Shown: positions 42,752 to 51,971, numbered from the stretch's first letter. The stretch: DNA of 64,000 nucleotides from Gemmatimonadaceae bacterium (GCA_026706075.1 JAPOZM010000001.1:80230-144229), one strand, 5' to 3'. Numbers and translations: made by a program. Notes: generated by a model from the letters alone, not told the origin.

Positions 42752-44274
42752 TGAGCACTGGAGCCCGGGGAGGAGATCCCCTGCAGGTCGGCTGCGTCGA
42801 GCAGATGCTGGTGGACGACCACGTCGTCGAGGACGCCTGGGAGCTCCGGCGTCACCTCCACCCGCCGCTGCGCCACCCGGCGGGCCCCCTGCTCCTGGCC
42901 GACCGGCCCTGGGAGGACGGCGTCCGGACCTGCAACGTCCTGCGGGACGAGCGGGACGGCGTCTACCACATGCTCTACCAGTCGGTCAACGTGGAAGCCT
43001 ACCAGCGCTACATGAACTACGGCGGCCTCGAGCCCCATCCCTGGGACCGCGCCGCCCACGGCACGCCGAAGTACGTCTGCTACGCCCGCAGCACGGACGG
43101 GCTCAACTGGGAGAAGCCGATCCTCGAAGGGTTCCCCTGGCGGGACCATCCGCGGACCAACGTCGTCTTCCCCGGCGCCAGCCGGGCTCAGTCGCCGGAG
43201 GTCTTGTGGAACCCGGACCGCAGCGACGAGGAGCGCCGCCTGGTGATGCTCTACCGGGACACGATCGGCTATCCCGGCCCCGATCAGCGGGACGGGCGCT
43301 GTCTCGCCTGGTCCCCCGACGGCATCCACTGGACGGCGGACGAGGACAACCCCGTGACCCGGGGCGGCAGCGACGGCCAGAACCCGGTCTGCTGGGACCC
43401 GCAGACAGAGCGCTGGTTCTGCTTCTGCCGTCCCAAGGTGATGGCCTTCGACGCGGCCTCCACCCCCCGTCCCTCGCGGGGCAACACCCGCCGGCGCATG
43501 GCGGTCATGACCAGCCCCGACCTGCGGTCGTGGTCCTTTCCGCGCACCGCCATCGTTCCCGACGAGCTCGACATCAGCACCTTCTGCGTCGAGGGGTCGG
43601 CGGCGGCCTTCAAGTGGGGCAGCCACTTCTTCTCCTTCGTGCCGATCTCCGACCACTACGGCTCGGGCCGCTGGCGGACCCAGCTGGCCTTCAGCGCCGA
43701 CGGCTACCGCTGGAGCCGCCTGCCGGACCGCCCCTGCTGGCTCGACCCGGGACCCGAGGGCAGCTGGGACGAGCACGCCGCCGTGCCCGCCTGTCCGCCC
43801 GTGGAAGTGGGGGACAACTGGCTCATCTACTACATCGGGCAGCGCCAGCCGCCGCTGCGCCACGCCCACTCCTTCACGCTCACCGCCGTGGGCGCCGCCG
43901 TCGTGCCCAAGGGGCGCCTCATCGGCCGCTTCGCCGGCGAGGACGACGGCTTCCTGCTGACGCGGGAGCTGCTGGTGGGCGGCCGCCACCTGGAGATCCA
44001 CTGCGAGCGCGTCATCGACCGTGACGGCCGGCCGCCCTGCGAGATCCGCGTCGGGCTGGCGCGCCGGTCGGGGGAAGCCGGCGACCACCGGGACGCCGGC
44101 TACCACGAAGGCTTCGCCCTCGACGACTGCCTGCCCATGGGGATGACGAGCTCCGCCCTTAGGGTGCGCTGGCGCGGGGGAGACGACCTCGGCGCCCTCG
44201 TAGGCAAGCCGGCCTTCCTGCGCTTCCACCTGCGCAACGCCGGCCTCTACAGCTTCCGCTTCACCGACGGCTAG
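42751..44274 (+). CDS. Five-bladed beta-propeller glycosidase-like protein (GH32/43/68 superfamily type, 507 aa)
   Basis: Repeated propeller-blade signatures occur across the protein: YVCYARSTDGLNWEKPIL, RCLAWSPDGIHWTADEDNP, RRMAVMTSPDLRSWSF and LAFSADGYRWSRLPD. These S-x-D-G-x-x-W motifs are typical of five-bladed propeller glycosidases and related uncharacterised proteins. An early Asp (MLVDDHVVED) and a central Asp/Glu (FCVEGSAAAFK) are candidate catalytic acids, but I cannot assign them. The C-terminal ~110 residues form a beta-sandwich (LRVRWRGGDDLGALVGKPAFLRFHL), as in GH32-type enzymes. No signal peptide is evident, so it is likely cytoplasmic. It is translationally coupled to the metallophosphoesterase. 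Confidence 0.65.
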   Translation: MSTGARGGDPLQVGCVEQMLVDDHVVEDAWELRRHLHPPLRHPAGPLLLADRPWEDGVRTCNVLRDERDGVYHMLYQSVNVEAYQRYMNYGGLEPHPWDRAAHGTPKYVCYARSTDGLNWEKPILEGFPWRDHPRTNVVFPGASRAQSPEVLWNPDRSDEERRLVMLYRDTIGYPGPDQRDGRCLAWSPDGIHWTADEDNPVTRGGSDGQNPVCWDPQTERWFCFCRPKVMAFDAASTPRPSRGNTRRRMAVMTSPDLRSWSFPRTAIVPDELDISTFCVEGSAAAFKWGSHFFSFVPISDHYGSGRWRTQLAFSADGYRWSRLPDRPCWLDPGPEGSWDEHAAVPACPPVEVGDNWLIYYIGQRQPPLRHAHSFTLTAVGAAVVPKGRLIGRFAGEDDGFLLTRELLVGGRHLEIHCERVIDRDGRPPCEIRVGLARRSGEAGDHRDAGYHEGFALDDCLPMGMTSSALRVRWRGGDDLGALVGKPAFLRFHLRNAGLYSFRFTDG

Positions 44275-44311
44275 CAGGCCCTCCGGCGCGAGCCCTCGGT
44301 GCCCGGGCCCC

Positions 44312-46264
44312 CTAGCCGTAGAAGATGATGTTCCCCACCATGCCGGTGAAGTGGTCGATGATCAGGTAGATCCCGCCGGGCACGACGAAGCCGAGGATGA
44401 TGCCGAGGAAGAAAGGACGGGTGCGCAGGTAGAGGCGCACGCCGCCGTAGCGCAGGACGATGACCTTCACCAGCCAGGCGAGGAACATGTTGAACCACAG
44501 GTGGTCCAGGATCCACACGGGGCCGACGACGTAGCCGATGGGGTGCAGGGGCCACCACAGGAAGACGGCCCGGGCCAGCATGAGGCCGCCCATGATGAGG
44601 CCTCCCCCGCCGATGTGGAGCCAGGTGTGCAGCTGGGGCCCCGTGGGCGTGCGGATCATGCGCTCGGCGAAGTCGTAGCCGCCGCCGTAGGGCCGGTAGA
44701 GGTTGATCGCCCCCGAGGCGTGGCCCAGCTCCATGATCGTCCACACGGCCCCGAAGAAGGCGATGGCCACGGCGGCCACCATGACCCATAACAGGGGCCG
44801 CTTCGACGGCGGCTCCATGTCGTCGCTGAGGCGCAGGGACTGGGCCGCCGAGGTCATGACGAAGTTGCGGCCCTCCGACCACCAGATGCAGAGGCCGAGG
44901 ATCACCATGCTCGGTTCCCCCAGCCTCGCCGAGCCGAGGAGGGAGGCCATGATCCCGGCGGGGACCACGGGGGGCGCTCCGTCGGAGAGCCCGCCCTCGG
45001 CGACGATGCGCGAGTAGCCCACGAGGAGGACCCCCACGAGGAAGACGAGCATGACCCCGTAGACGACAGGCAGGCCGGCGAGGGCCAGCCAGCCGACCAT
45101 GACCAGGCAGCCGACCACGAGGATGATGACGGCCGCCCGGTAGGAGAGGATCTCGTCGCTGTCGTCGACGCCGGGATCGCCGTAGAGGGCCTTGCGGAAG
45201 ACCGCCTTCAGGTGGGTCCGCCCCATCCACAGTCCTCCGAAGAACAGGGCCAGCATGCCGCCCATGGCCTGGTAGGCGAGGATCAGGTTGGGGACCGCGT
45301 GGCCCACGTCCTCGGTGGCCACCATGCCCGTCTCGGTGATGCCGATGCCGAGGCGGGCGAAGACGCCCCGGGCCACAAAGGAGAGGAGGTTGAAGAACCA
45401 GATGCTGAAGGCGATGTCCGTCTTGAGGAAGTAGAAGAACCCGAGGATATTGAAGCGCAGGAGGAAGTAGAGGTCGTGGACGCCGTCGAAGATGGGCAGG
45501 GTGAAGTGGATGGGGTCGACCCGCGTGGCCACGGCGACGATGCCGGGGAAGTAGTTGTAGAGCCCATGGAGGGTGCCGTAGAGAGCCGGCACGGCGAAGC
45601 CGGCCCACATGACCGGGTCCTTGTAGAACCGCCCGAGCCTCCCCTTGTCGCCGTCCTCGCCGACCATGGCCAGGGGCACCTGCAGGAGGGGAAAGATGAG
45701 GCGCTCGTTCTCCACCCACTGGCGCCGCATGATCACCATGGAGGCGATCATGACCAGGAACAAGGCCCAGAGGAAGGGCTGCCAGGCGGCGAAGACGCGC
45801 AGCCAGGGACCCCACGGGATCTCCTGGCCCTGGGCTACGCCTTCGAAGAAGAGCTGCACCAGCTCGGGCGAGTGGGGCACGATCCAGTCGGGCAGGTGCG
45901 GCAGGACGATGTTGCGCCAGTCGTTCTCCGGCGTGGCGTAGTAGAAGGGGTAGGTCAGGGAGCAGATATACTTGTAGACGAACAGGCGCGGCAGAGGCGA
46001 GGCCATGACGAGCATGACGTAGACGAGCAGCAGCTCTCCCCGCCGCAGACCCGCGCCGGGAGAGATCAGCTTGAGGGCGGGATTGACCAGCAGCGTGATG
46101 AGGAAGAGCACGAAGACGGCGCCGGGCATGCTCGTGCCCGTGGACATGAGGGAGCCCTTCAGGTACAGGGCCCCGTACGCCGTGCCCGCCGAGACGACGA
46201 AGGCGCCGATGGAGCCGACGAGGAGGGCGCGCAGGGTGAAGATGCGTTCAGGCTGCTTCGGCAT
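44312..46264 (-). CDS. Large polytopic membrane protein, DUF6785/OPT-like (650 aa)
   Basis: About 14 hydrophobic helices are predicted, starting with ALLVGSIGAFVVSAGTAYG. A central loop contains QWVENERLIFPLLQVPLAMV, and later GYSRIVAEGGLSDG and IWWSEGRNFVMTSAAQSLRL. The NERL-FP-LQ-P segment is reminiscent of oligopeptide-transporter-like proteins, and the whole resembles uncharacterised membrane proteins found in Planctomycetes and FCB candidate phyla that I believe carry the DUF6785 label. I cannot verify the label. ATG at 46264. It is monocistronic, convergent with the propeller gene and divergent from the glycosyltransferase gene. A transport role is the natural guess. Confidence 0.5.
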   Translation of the reverse strand: MPKQPERIFTLRALLVGSIGAFVVSAGTAYGALYLKGSLMSTGTSMPGAVFVLFLITLLVNPALKLISPGAGLRRGELLLVYVMLVMASPLPRLFVYKYICSLTYPFYYATPENDWRNIVLPHLPDWIVPHSPELVQLFFEGVAQGQEIPWGPWLRVFAAWQPFLWALFLVMIASMVIMRRQWVENERLIFPLLQVPLAMVGEDGDKGRLGRFYKDPVMWAGFAVPALYGTLHGLYNYFPGIVAVATRVDPIHFTLPIFDGVHDLYFLLRFNILGFFYFLKTDIAFSIWFFNLLSFVARGVFARLGIGITETGMVATEDVGHAVPNLILAYQAMGGMLALFFGGLWMGRTHLKAVFRKALYGDPGVDDSDEILSYRAAVIILVVGCLVMVGWLALAGLPVVYGVMLVFLVGVLLVGYSRIVAEGGLSDGAPPVVPAGIMASLLGSARLGEPSMVILGLCIWWSEGRNFVMTSAAQSLRLSDDMEPPSKRPLLWVMVAAVAIAFFGAVWTIMELGHASGAINLYRPYGGGYDFAERMIRTPTGPQLHTWLHIGGGGLIMGGLMLARAVFLWWPLHPIGYVVGPVWILDHLWFNMFLAWLVKVIVLRYGGVRLYLRTRPFFLGIILGFVVPGGIYLIIDHFTGMVGNIIFYG

Positions 46265-46307
46265 GGGTCGTGGGGGCGGCTCCCTCGGGGGTTTGTCGAA
46301 GCCGGTG

Positions 46308-46313
46308 AATATA
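46308..46313 (-). promoter_or_regulatory. Possible -10 element for the polytopic membrane protein gene
   Basis: TATATT on the minus strand, in the same CTATATT context as the strong ilvC promoter, 44 bp before the start codon. No recognisable -35 lies at the right distance. Confidence 0.35.
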
Positions 46314-46353
46314 GACGGAATCGGCGACTGGAGCCCGGGGGGGTGAGGGCTGG

Positions 46354-48129
46354 ATGAGGGTCTTCCTCGGCATCCTGGTCCTGGCCCTGGTGCTGCGCCT
46401 CCTGCACGCCTGGCAGATGGCCTCGAGCCCGCTCTACGACGAGCCGGCCGTGGATGGAATGACCTACGTGGCTCACGCCCGAGAGCTGGCCGCCGGCGAC
46501 TGGCTGGGCCGCGACAGGCCCGTCTTCTGGCAGCCGCCTCTCTACCCCTACGTGCTGGGCCTGGTGAAGCTCGCCTTCCCCGACTCCTTCTTCCACGCCG
46601 TCCGCTGGATGCAGGCCCTGTGGGGGGCCCTCGCCTGCGCCCTCACCTGCCTGCTGGGAACCCGCCTGTTCTCACCGAGGGTGGGTCTCGCCGCCGGCCT
46701 GGCCGCCGCCCTCTGCGGCCCCCTGATCTACTTCGACGGCGAGATCCTGCCGGCCAGCCTGGCCACGCTCCTCGGCCTGTCCGGCCTGCTGCTTCTGCTC
46801 GGCGCCCTGCGGCGGGGGACGCCGGCGTCCTTCATTCCGGCGGGCCTCCTCTACGGGCTCGCGGCTCTGGCGGTGCCCACGGTCCTCGGCTTCTGCCTCC
46901 TGGCCGGCGCCTGGATCGCCTGGAAGGGCCCTTCGCGCCTCGGGGCGGCGCTCTTCCTCCTCGGCATCGCCGCGGCGGTCCTGCCCGTGACCCTGCGCAA
47001 CTACGCCATCGGGGGCGAGCCGGTGCTCATCTCCTCCAACTCGGGCGTCAACTTCCACATCGGCAACAGCGCCGACCACGAGCGCCTGGTGAGGATCCGT
47101 CCCGGGTGGGAGTGGGACGACCTCGTGGCCGGGCCGGTGGAGGCCGGCATCGAGCGCAGATCGGAGCGCTCCGGCTGGTTCTGGGGGCAGGCCCGGGAGT
47201 ACATGCGGGAGCAACCGCTGGACTACCTGGCGCTGCAGGCCCGCAAGGGCCTGGGCCTCCTCAACGGACACGAGGAGGGCCGCAACCAGGGCATCTACTA
47301 CTGGCGGCATTACTCCGGGGTCCTGGCGGCCACCCTGTGGAAGCGGGTCGTGGCCTTCCCCTTCGGCGTCCTCGCCCCTCTCGCGGTCCTCGGCCTGGTC
47401 CTGGCCATCCACCGGCGGGGCCTGGACCCGGCGACGCTTTTCGTCCTGGCCTACGCGGCTGCCGTGGTCGCCTTCTTCCCCACCTCCCGCTACCGGGCCC
47501 CCATGCTCCCCGTCCTGCTGGTGCTGGCCGCCCACGCCGGGTGCTGGCTGTGGGACCGCCTGCGCGAAGGCCGGTACTGGCCGGCGGTTCCGGCCGCCGG
47601 GGCCGTGGCCCTCGTCGGGCTGGTCAGCAACCTCGGCGCCGGTCCCATGGAGATGGCCGGCGACGCCGCCATCCACTACAACATCGGCCAGGCCCACTCC
47701 CGCCAGGGCCGAGCCGCCGAGGCCGGGAAGGCCCTCACCCGGGCCGTGGAGCTGGACCCCGCCTACTGGCAGGCCTGGAACGACCTCGGCACGATCCGGG
47801 CCCAGCAGGGGGATGCGGCCGGAGCCGCCGCCATCTTCGAGCGCGTCAGCCGGGCCCGCCCCGACCGTCCCGAGCCCTGGGTCAACCTCGCCCACTCCTA
47901 CAGGGCCCTCGGGCGGCTCGACGAAGCCGTCCCCGCGTACGGGCGAGCCTTGTCCGCCAGCGGCCACCTGCCGAACCTCTACGCCGGACTCATGCACCTG
48001 CACCTCGAGCGCGGCGACCCCGACGCGGCCCGGCGGGTCCTGGAGGAGGCCATCGAGCGCCGACCCCGTGAGCGCGAGAGACTGCTCCATATCTTCGCCC
48101 GCCTGCAGAGCCAGCGCGGACACCGCTGA
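46354..48129 (+). CDS. GT39/PMT-type membrane glycosyltransferase fused to TPR repeats (591 aa)
   Basis: The N-terminal ~420 residues are a multi-pass membrane domain of the dolichyl-phosphate-mannose/ArnT-like type. The first external loop has DGMTYVAHARELAAGDWL and the conserved PPLYPYVLGL, where the acidic residue is expected to be catalytic; FFPTSRYRAPMLPVLL is a typical late membrane segment. These enzymes move sugars from lipid-phosphate donors to proteins or lipids on the outer face of the inner membrane. Residues ~450-590 are tetratricopeptide repeats (ALTRAVELDPAYWQAWNDLG, WVNLAHSYRALGRLDEAVPAY), predicted periplasmic and probably for protein contact. ATG at 46354. The PMT-TPR fusion suggests protein glycosylation, perhaps of the exported proteins, but no evidence links them directly. 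Confidence 0.72.
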   Translation: MRVFLGILVLALVLRLLHAWQMASSPLYDEPAVDGMTYVAHARELAAGDWLGRDRPVFWQPPLYPYVLGLVKLAFPDSFFHAVRWMQALWGALACALTCLLGTRLFSPRVGLAAGLAAALCGPLIYFDGEILPASLATLLGLSGLLLLLGALRRGTPASFIPAGLLYGLAALAVPTVLGFCLLAGAWIAWKGPSRLGAALFLLGIAAAVLPVTLRNYAIGGEPVLISSNSGVNFHIGNSADHERLVRIRPGWEWDDLVAGPVEAGIERRSERSGWFWGQAREYMREQPLDYLALQARKGLGLLNGHEEGRNQGIYYWRHYSGVLAATLWKRVVAFPFGVLAPLAVLGLVLAIHRRGLDPATLFVLAYAAAVVAFFPTSRYRAPMLPVLLVLAAHAGCWLWDRLREGRYWPAVPAAGAVALVGLVSNLGAGPMEMAGDAAIHYNIGQAHSRQGRAAEAGKALTRAVELDPAYWQAWNDLGTIRAQQGDAAGAAAIFERVSRARPDRPEPWVNLAHSYRALGRLDEAVPAYGRALSASGHLPNLYAGLMHLHLERGDPDAARRVLEEAIERRPRERERLLHIFARLQSQRGHR

Positions 48130-48182
48130 GGCCAGCCCTTGAACCACGGCCCCGCAACCCTTCACCCCTTCCCGGAGCTCCC

Positions 48183-49697
48183 ATGATCACCCACCGGGTG
48201 CGGACGCACCCCGAAGCCCGGAGCCTGCCCCCGCAGGAGCAGCTGGCCTGGAAGATCGCCGCCGTCGCCGCTGCCGCCCCGGCCGGCGCCGACGACGCGG
48301 CCGAGATGGTCGGCAACCGCATCATCGACAACGCAGCCGTGGCCGCCGCCGCCTTCGACCGCGACCCCGTGCGGCACGCCCGCCTCCTCGCCCTTGGATA
48401 CCCCCACCCGGAAGGCAGGGGTGCCTGCCTCTACGGCCTGCCGCCGGAGCGCACCTTCCACTGCGAGTGGGCGGCCCTGGCCAACGGCGTGGCCGTGCGC
48501 GAGCTCGACTTCCACGACTGCTTCCTCGCCGCCGACTACTCCCATCCTGCCGACACGATCCCCGGCGTCCTGGCGGCGGCTCAGCAGACGGAGCGGGGCG
48601 GCGCCGACCTGGTTCGCGGTCTCCTGGTCGCCTACGAGACCCAGATCTCCCTGGTCAGGAGCATCTGCCTCCACGAGCACAAGATCGACCACGTGGCCCA
48701 CCTCGCCCCGGCCGTCGCCGCCGGCGTGGGCGCCCTGCTGCGGCTGCCCGTGGAGACGATCTTCCAGGCCGTGAACCAGTCCGTCCACCTGGGGTGCTCG
48801 ACGCGGCAGTCGCGCAAGGGCGACATCACCAGCTGGAAGGCCTACGCCCCGGGCCAGTCTGGCAAGACCGCGCTGGAGGCGGTGGGCCGATGCCTGCTCG
48901 GGGAGCGCGCCCCTTCACCGATCTACGAGGGGCGCGACGGCGTCATCGCCTGGCTCCTGTCGGGACCGGAAGCCGAGTACGAGGTCAGCCTGCCGCCGCC
49001 GGGCGAGCCCCCGCGGGCGATCCTCGACTCCTACACCAAGGAGCACTCCGCCGAGTACCAGGCCCAGGCACTGATCGACATCGGCTTCGCCCTCCACGGG
49101 CGGCGCCTCGACCTGGAGGCGGTGCGGGAGGTCGTGGTCCGCACCAGCCACCACACCCACTTCGTCATCGGCACGGGGTCCGGGGACCCGGAGAAGATGG
49201 ACCCCGGCGCCTCCCGGGAGACCCTCGACCACAGCGCCATGTACATCCTCGCCGTGGCCTGGGAGGACGGCCGCTGGCACCATGTCGACTCGTACTCGCC
49301 GAAACGGGCGAACCGCCCATCGACGGTGGCCCTGTGGCAGAAGGTGCGCACCGAGGAGAGCGGGGAGTGGACCCGGGCCTACCACGAGTCGGACTTCCGG
49401 CGGCGGAGGTTCGGGGCCGAGGTGGTGGTGCGCATGCGGGACGGTTCCGAGGTGGTGGAGCGGCTCGACAACCCCAACGCCCACTCCCTCGGGGCCCGGC
49501 CTTTCGGGCGGCGGGACTACGTCGGCAAGCTTCGGTCGCTGACGGAGGGCCTCGCCGACCCGGAGGAGGTGGAACGCTTCCTGGGGCTGGTGGAACGTCT
49601 TCCCGAGCTTGAGCCGGAGGAGGTGGGCCGACTCAGCCTCACGCTGCCAGCGGGAAAAGCGGAGTTGGGGGTGGAGCGCGTCGGGATCCTGGCCTGA
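48183..49697 (+). CDS. prpD: MmgE/PrpD-family 2-methylcitrate dehydratase-like protein (504 aa)
   Basis: PrpD dehydrates 2-methylcitrate in propionate catabolism; relatives include cis-aconitate decarboxylase and other hydratases. Recognised segments are NRIIDNAAVAAAAFDR, ELDFHDCFLAADYSHPADTIPGVLAAAQ (about 108-135, the substrate-binding region), SRKGDITSWKAYAPGQSGKTALEA and GSGDPEKMDPGASRETLDHSAMYILAVAW near 340. These are the PrpD-type rather than distant MmgE-type sequences, and 504 residues is the expected length. PrpB and PrpC are not nearby, so the methylcitrate cycle assignment rests on sequence alone. The ATG at 48183 follows GGAGCTCCC. It stands between the GT39 gene and a convergent SDR gene. 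Confidence 0.82.
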   Translation: MITHRVRTHPEARSLPPQEQLAWKIAAVAAAAPAGADDAAEMVGNRIIDNAAVAAAAFDRDPVRHARLLALGYPHPEGRGACLYGLPPERTFHCEWAALANGVAVRELDFHDCFLAADYSHPADTIPGVLAAAQQTERGGADLVRGLLVAYETQISLVRSICLHEHKIDHVAHLAPAVAAGVGALLRLPVETIFQAVNQSVHLGCSTRQSRKGDITSWKAYAPGQSGKTALEAVGRCLLGERAPSPIYEGRDGVIAWLLSGPEAEYEVSLPPPGEPPRAILDSYTKEHSAEYQAQALIDIGFALHGRRLDLEAVREVVVRTSHHTHFVIGTGSGDPEKMDPGASRETLDHSAMYILAVAWEDGRWHHVDSYSPKRANRPSTVALWQKVRTEESGEWTRAYHESDFRRRRFGAEVVVRMRDGSEVVERLDNPNAHSLGARPFGRRDYVGKLRSLTEGLADPEEVERFLGLVERLPELEPEEVGRLSLTLPAGKAELGVERVGILA

Positions 49698-49706
49698 GCC
49701 GGGGGA

Positions 49707-50510
49707 TCAGCTCCGGCGCAGCAGTTCCTCCCAGGTGTCGGCGGCCTCCCAGCCCAGCAGGCGGCGGGCCTTGTCGACGCGGTACTTCCGGTACGGCTGC
49801 CCGGCGCAGATGAGGAACACCTCGTAGGGAGAGGGCATGGTCGGCGCCCGGAGGCCGTGGAGCATGGCCCGGCCCGTGTCCTCCCAGGATACGACGAAGG
49901 GGCCGACGCCCCTCCCGCGCTCCTCGGGCCGGACCTCTCGCGGCCGGAAGAGGCAGTACAGGAAGGCCAAGGTCTCGACCCCTCGCCGCTCGGCGAAGAC
50001 CCTGGTGATCTCCCCTCCCAGGTACTTGGTCAGGGCGTACAGGTCGTCCCCCGGGTGCAGGGGGATCTCGTCCGGCACGTCGTGGTCGTGCCAGGAGTCG
50101 GCGGCGTGGTGGAGGGCGATGTGGAAGGGCCCGGTGTGGATCAGCCGCCTGAGCCCGCACTCGGCGGCGGCCCGGGCCACGTGGAAGGCTCCCACGGTGT
50201 TGACGGTGAAGGCTCTCTCGGGATGGTCCCGCAGGACGGTGACGTTGATCGCCGCGTCCATTCCCCGGCAGGCCTCCAGGACCTGATCGTACCGGGTGAC
50301 GTCCACGACCATACGCTCGTGGGGCGCCGGCAGAAGCGGCGGCAGGGGCGCCCTTGCGCTCTGGCGCCGCTCCTCGGCAACGATCCGGTCGAGGGGCGCC
50401 AGATCGGTGCAGCGCAGGGTGTAGTGGTCCTTCAGTGCCTCCATGGTCGTGGCCCCCACCGGGCCCCCGGCCCCGAAGATCACTACCCTGCCGCTGTCGA
50501 CTGCGGCCAC
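49707..50510 (-). CDS. NAD-dependent epimerase/dehydratase, extended SDR (267 aa)
   Basis: This is a Rossmann-fold extended short-chain dehydrogenase. The cofactor site is VVIFGAGGPVGATTMEAL near the N-terminus, with an acidic residue (CTDLAPLD) after the second strand. The catalytic Tyr-x3-Lys appears as YALTKYLGGEI, and VNTVGAFHVARAA is the usual central helix. The C-terminal LLGWEAADTWEELL closes the substrate domain. GTG 50510 was chosen because GGGAG lies 8 nt upstream and the fold starts soon after; the longer frame to 50567 would overlap the previous gene. It is the second of two adjacent SDR genes following nadK. Sugar-nucleotide or other substrate unknown. Confidence 0.78.
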   Translation of the reverse strand: MAAVDSGRVVIFGAGGPVGATTMEALKDHYTLRCTDLAPLDRIVAEERRQSARAPLPPLLPAPHERMVVDVTRYDQVLEACRGMDAAINVTVLRDHPERAFTVNTVGAFHVARAAAECGLRRLIHTGPFHIALHHAADSWHDHDVPDEIPLHPGDDLYALTKYLGGEITRVFAERRGVETLAFLYCLFRPREVRPEERGRGVGPFVVSWEDTGRAMLHGLRAPTMPSPYEVFLICAGQPYRKYRVDKARRLLGWEAADTWEELLRRS

Positions 50511-50514
50511 GGCG

Positions 50515-51159
50515 CTAGCTCCCGCCGGTGAGGGCGTGGTCCACGCGCCAGGAGTAGCCTCCGGCACCGGCTTCGCTCTGCAGGGCCGCCGAAACGGCCG
50601 CCACCGCGTCCCCGGAAGACGTGCCTGCAGAAGAGTCGTCGAGGTCCCCCATCCGCAGGCAGCACACCTCGATGGCCCCCGTGCGCGCGATCTCGCGGCA
50701 GACGAGCTCCGCCAGGTACGGCGCCAGGGACTCGCCGTCGGGACGCGGCCGGGGACGCCACCACGGTTCGACGACGAAATCCGCGGGGTAGTCCTGCATG
50801 AGCGAAATCGGACTCACGAGGACGATGCGGCCGATCTCGGCCTCTCGCGCGGCCTGCGCGAGGACGTAGGTGCCCCGGCTGAGAACGTCCAGCCATTCTG
50901 CCTCCGGCGCGAAACCCTCCCCCGCGGACGGGCCATGTGGCTGAGCGTGGACGACGGCCGCGGCGCCCTGCAGGGCCTCGCGGGCGCCCTCGGGGAGGCG
51001 CAGGTCAGAGGATCGGTAGTCCATGACTCCAACGAGATCGCTCCCGGGACCTGGGCTCTCGCCGATGGCGATGACCTCTCCGTCAGCAGACAGGCCCCGA
51101 CAGAGCGCCGCCCCCATGGGCCGGTCGGCTCCGGTGACGGCGACGGGGCCGGTCACCAC
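50515..51159 (-). CDS. Short NAD(P)-binding SDR-like protein (214 aa)
   Basis: An atypical SDR/epimerase-like Rossmann protein: VAVTGADRPMGAALCRGLSA is the dinucleotide site (TGADRPMG in place of TGxxGxxG) and AAAVVHAQPHGP the next strand. GRIVLVSPISLMQDYP holds the serine-bearing strand, but the expected YxxxK reads YLAELVCREI, so the catalytic Lys is missing. It is also about 50 residues shorter than normal. It may therefore bind NAD(P) without redox activity. GTG start (51159 or 51156) overlaps the nadK stop, so it is coupled to NAD kinase. Confidence 0.65.
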   Translation of the reverse strand: MVTGPVAVTGADRPMGAALCRGLSADGEVIAIGESPGPGSDLVGVMDYRSSDLRLPEGAREALQGAAAVVHAQPHGPSAGEGFAPEAEWLDVLSRGTYVLAQAAREAEIGRIVLVSPISLMQDYPADFVVEPWWRPRPRPDGESLAPYLAELVCREIARTGAIEVCCLRMGDLDDSSAGTSSGDAVAAVSAALQSEAGAGGYSWRVDHALTGGS

Positions 51160-51971
51160 GACAGCTTGGAGATCAGGTTATGGAAAAAGTAACTCGGCTC
51201 GAAGTAGATCAGCCGCGCCGTGCGCTCCGAGGAGCCGATCTCCACGTCGTCGCCCGGGGTGAGCTCTCCCATGCGCCGGCCGTCGGCGGTTAACAGAACC
51301 TCGCGCTCCCGGGTCTCGGGGCTCACGTGCAGACGCACTCGGGCTTCGGGCCGAAGAATCAGCGACCGAGAGGTGAAGTTGTACTCGTTGATCCCGTCGA
51401 GCACCAGACAGCGGACCTCGGGGGTGACAATGGGGGCGCCCGTGGCCAGGAGGAAGCCGGTGCTGCCCGTGGGAGTGCCGACGACGACGCCGTCTCCGCA
51501 GATCGTCCGGATCTTCGATCCGTCGACGAAGACGTCGATGAAGACGAGGCGGTTGCTGCTGCGCACCAGCACCTCGTTGACGGCGCGCACATCGCCGCCG
51601 GGGTAGCGGCAGGTGAGGGCGAGGCGCTCGCTGAGGATGTAGTCGCCGGCCACGAGGCGGCCGAGGATTCGGTCCAGGTCGGAGCGGTCGCCAGCGGTGA
51701 GGAAGCCCACGGTGCCGTAGTTGATGGCCAGCACCGGAGCCTCCGGACAGAGGTCCAGGGCGCGCAGGACGGTGCCGTCCCCGCCCATGGCCATCACCAG
51801 GTCGAGATCTTCCGGCGGCGGCGCTCCGTCCTCCAGCACGCACAACTCGATGCCGTGCCCGTCGAGGAGACGGCGCATCTCGTCGAGTGGAAAGGGCTGT
51901 CCCTCGTCGCGCAGGAGGGCGCCGATCCTGCGGAGGGCGGGCACCTCGGCCGGTCCCATCCTATCCGGCAC
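51153..51971 (-). CDS. nadK: NAD kinase (272 aa)
   Basis: NadK phosphorylates NAD+ to NADP+. The GGDGT catalytic motif lies at about 63-67 (MAMGGDGTVLRA), LAINYGTVGFLT follows, and VVGTPTGSTGFLLATGAPIVTP is the second conserved NAD-binding motif. The C-terminal beta-sandwich ends IYFEPSYFFHNLISKLSW. The start is ambiguous: GTG 51971 overlaps the upstream stop and has GGAGG close by, while ATG 51959 would remove four residues without touching the fold. The first beta strand is shorter than usual. It sits between a beta-hydroxyacid dehydrogenase and two SDR genes, all NAD(P)-linked. Confidence 0.92.
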   Translation of the reverse strand: MPDRMGPAEVPALRRIGALLRDEGQPFPLDEMRRLLDGHGIELCVLEDGAPPPEDLDLVMAMGGDGTVLRALDLCPEAPVLAINYGTVGFLTAGDRSDLDRILGRLVAGDYILSERLALTCRYPGGDVRAVNEVLVRSSNRLVFIDVFVDGSKIRTICGDGVVVGTPTGSTGFLLATGAPIVTPEVRCLVLDGINEYNFTSRSLILRPEARVRLHVSPETREREVLLTADGRRMGELTPGDDVEIGSSERTARLIYFEPSYFFHNLISKLSW

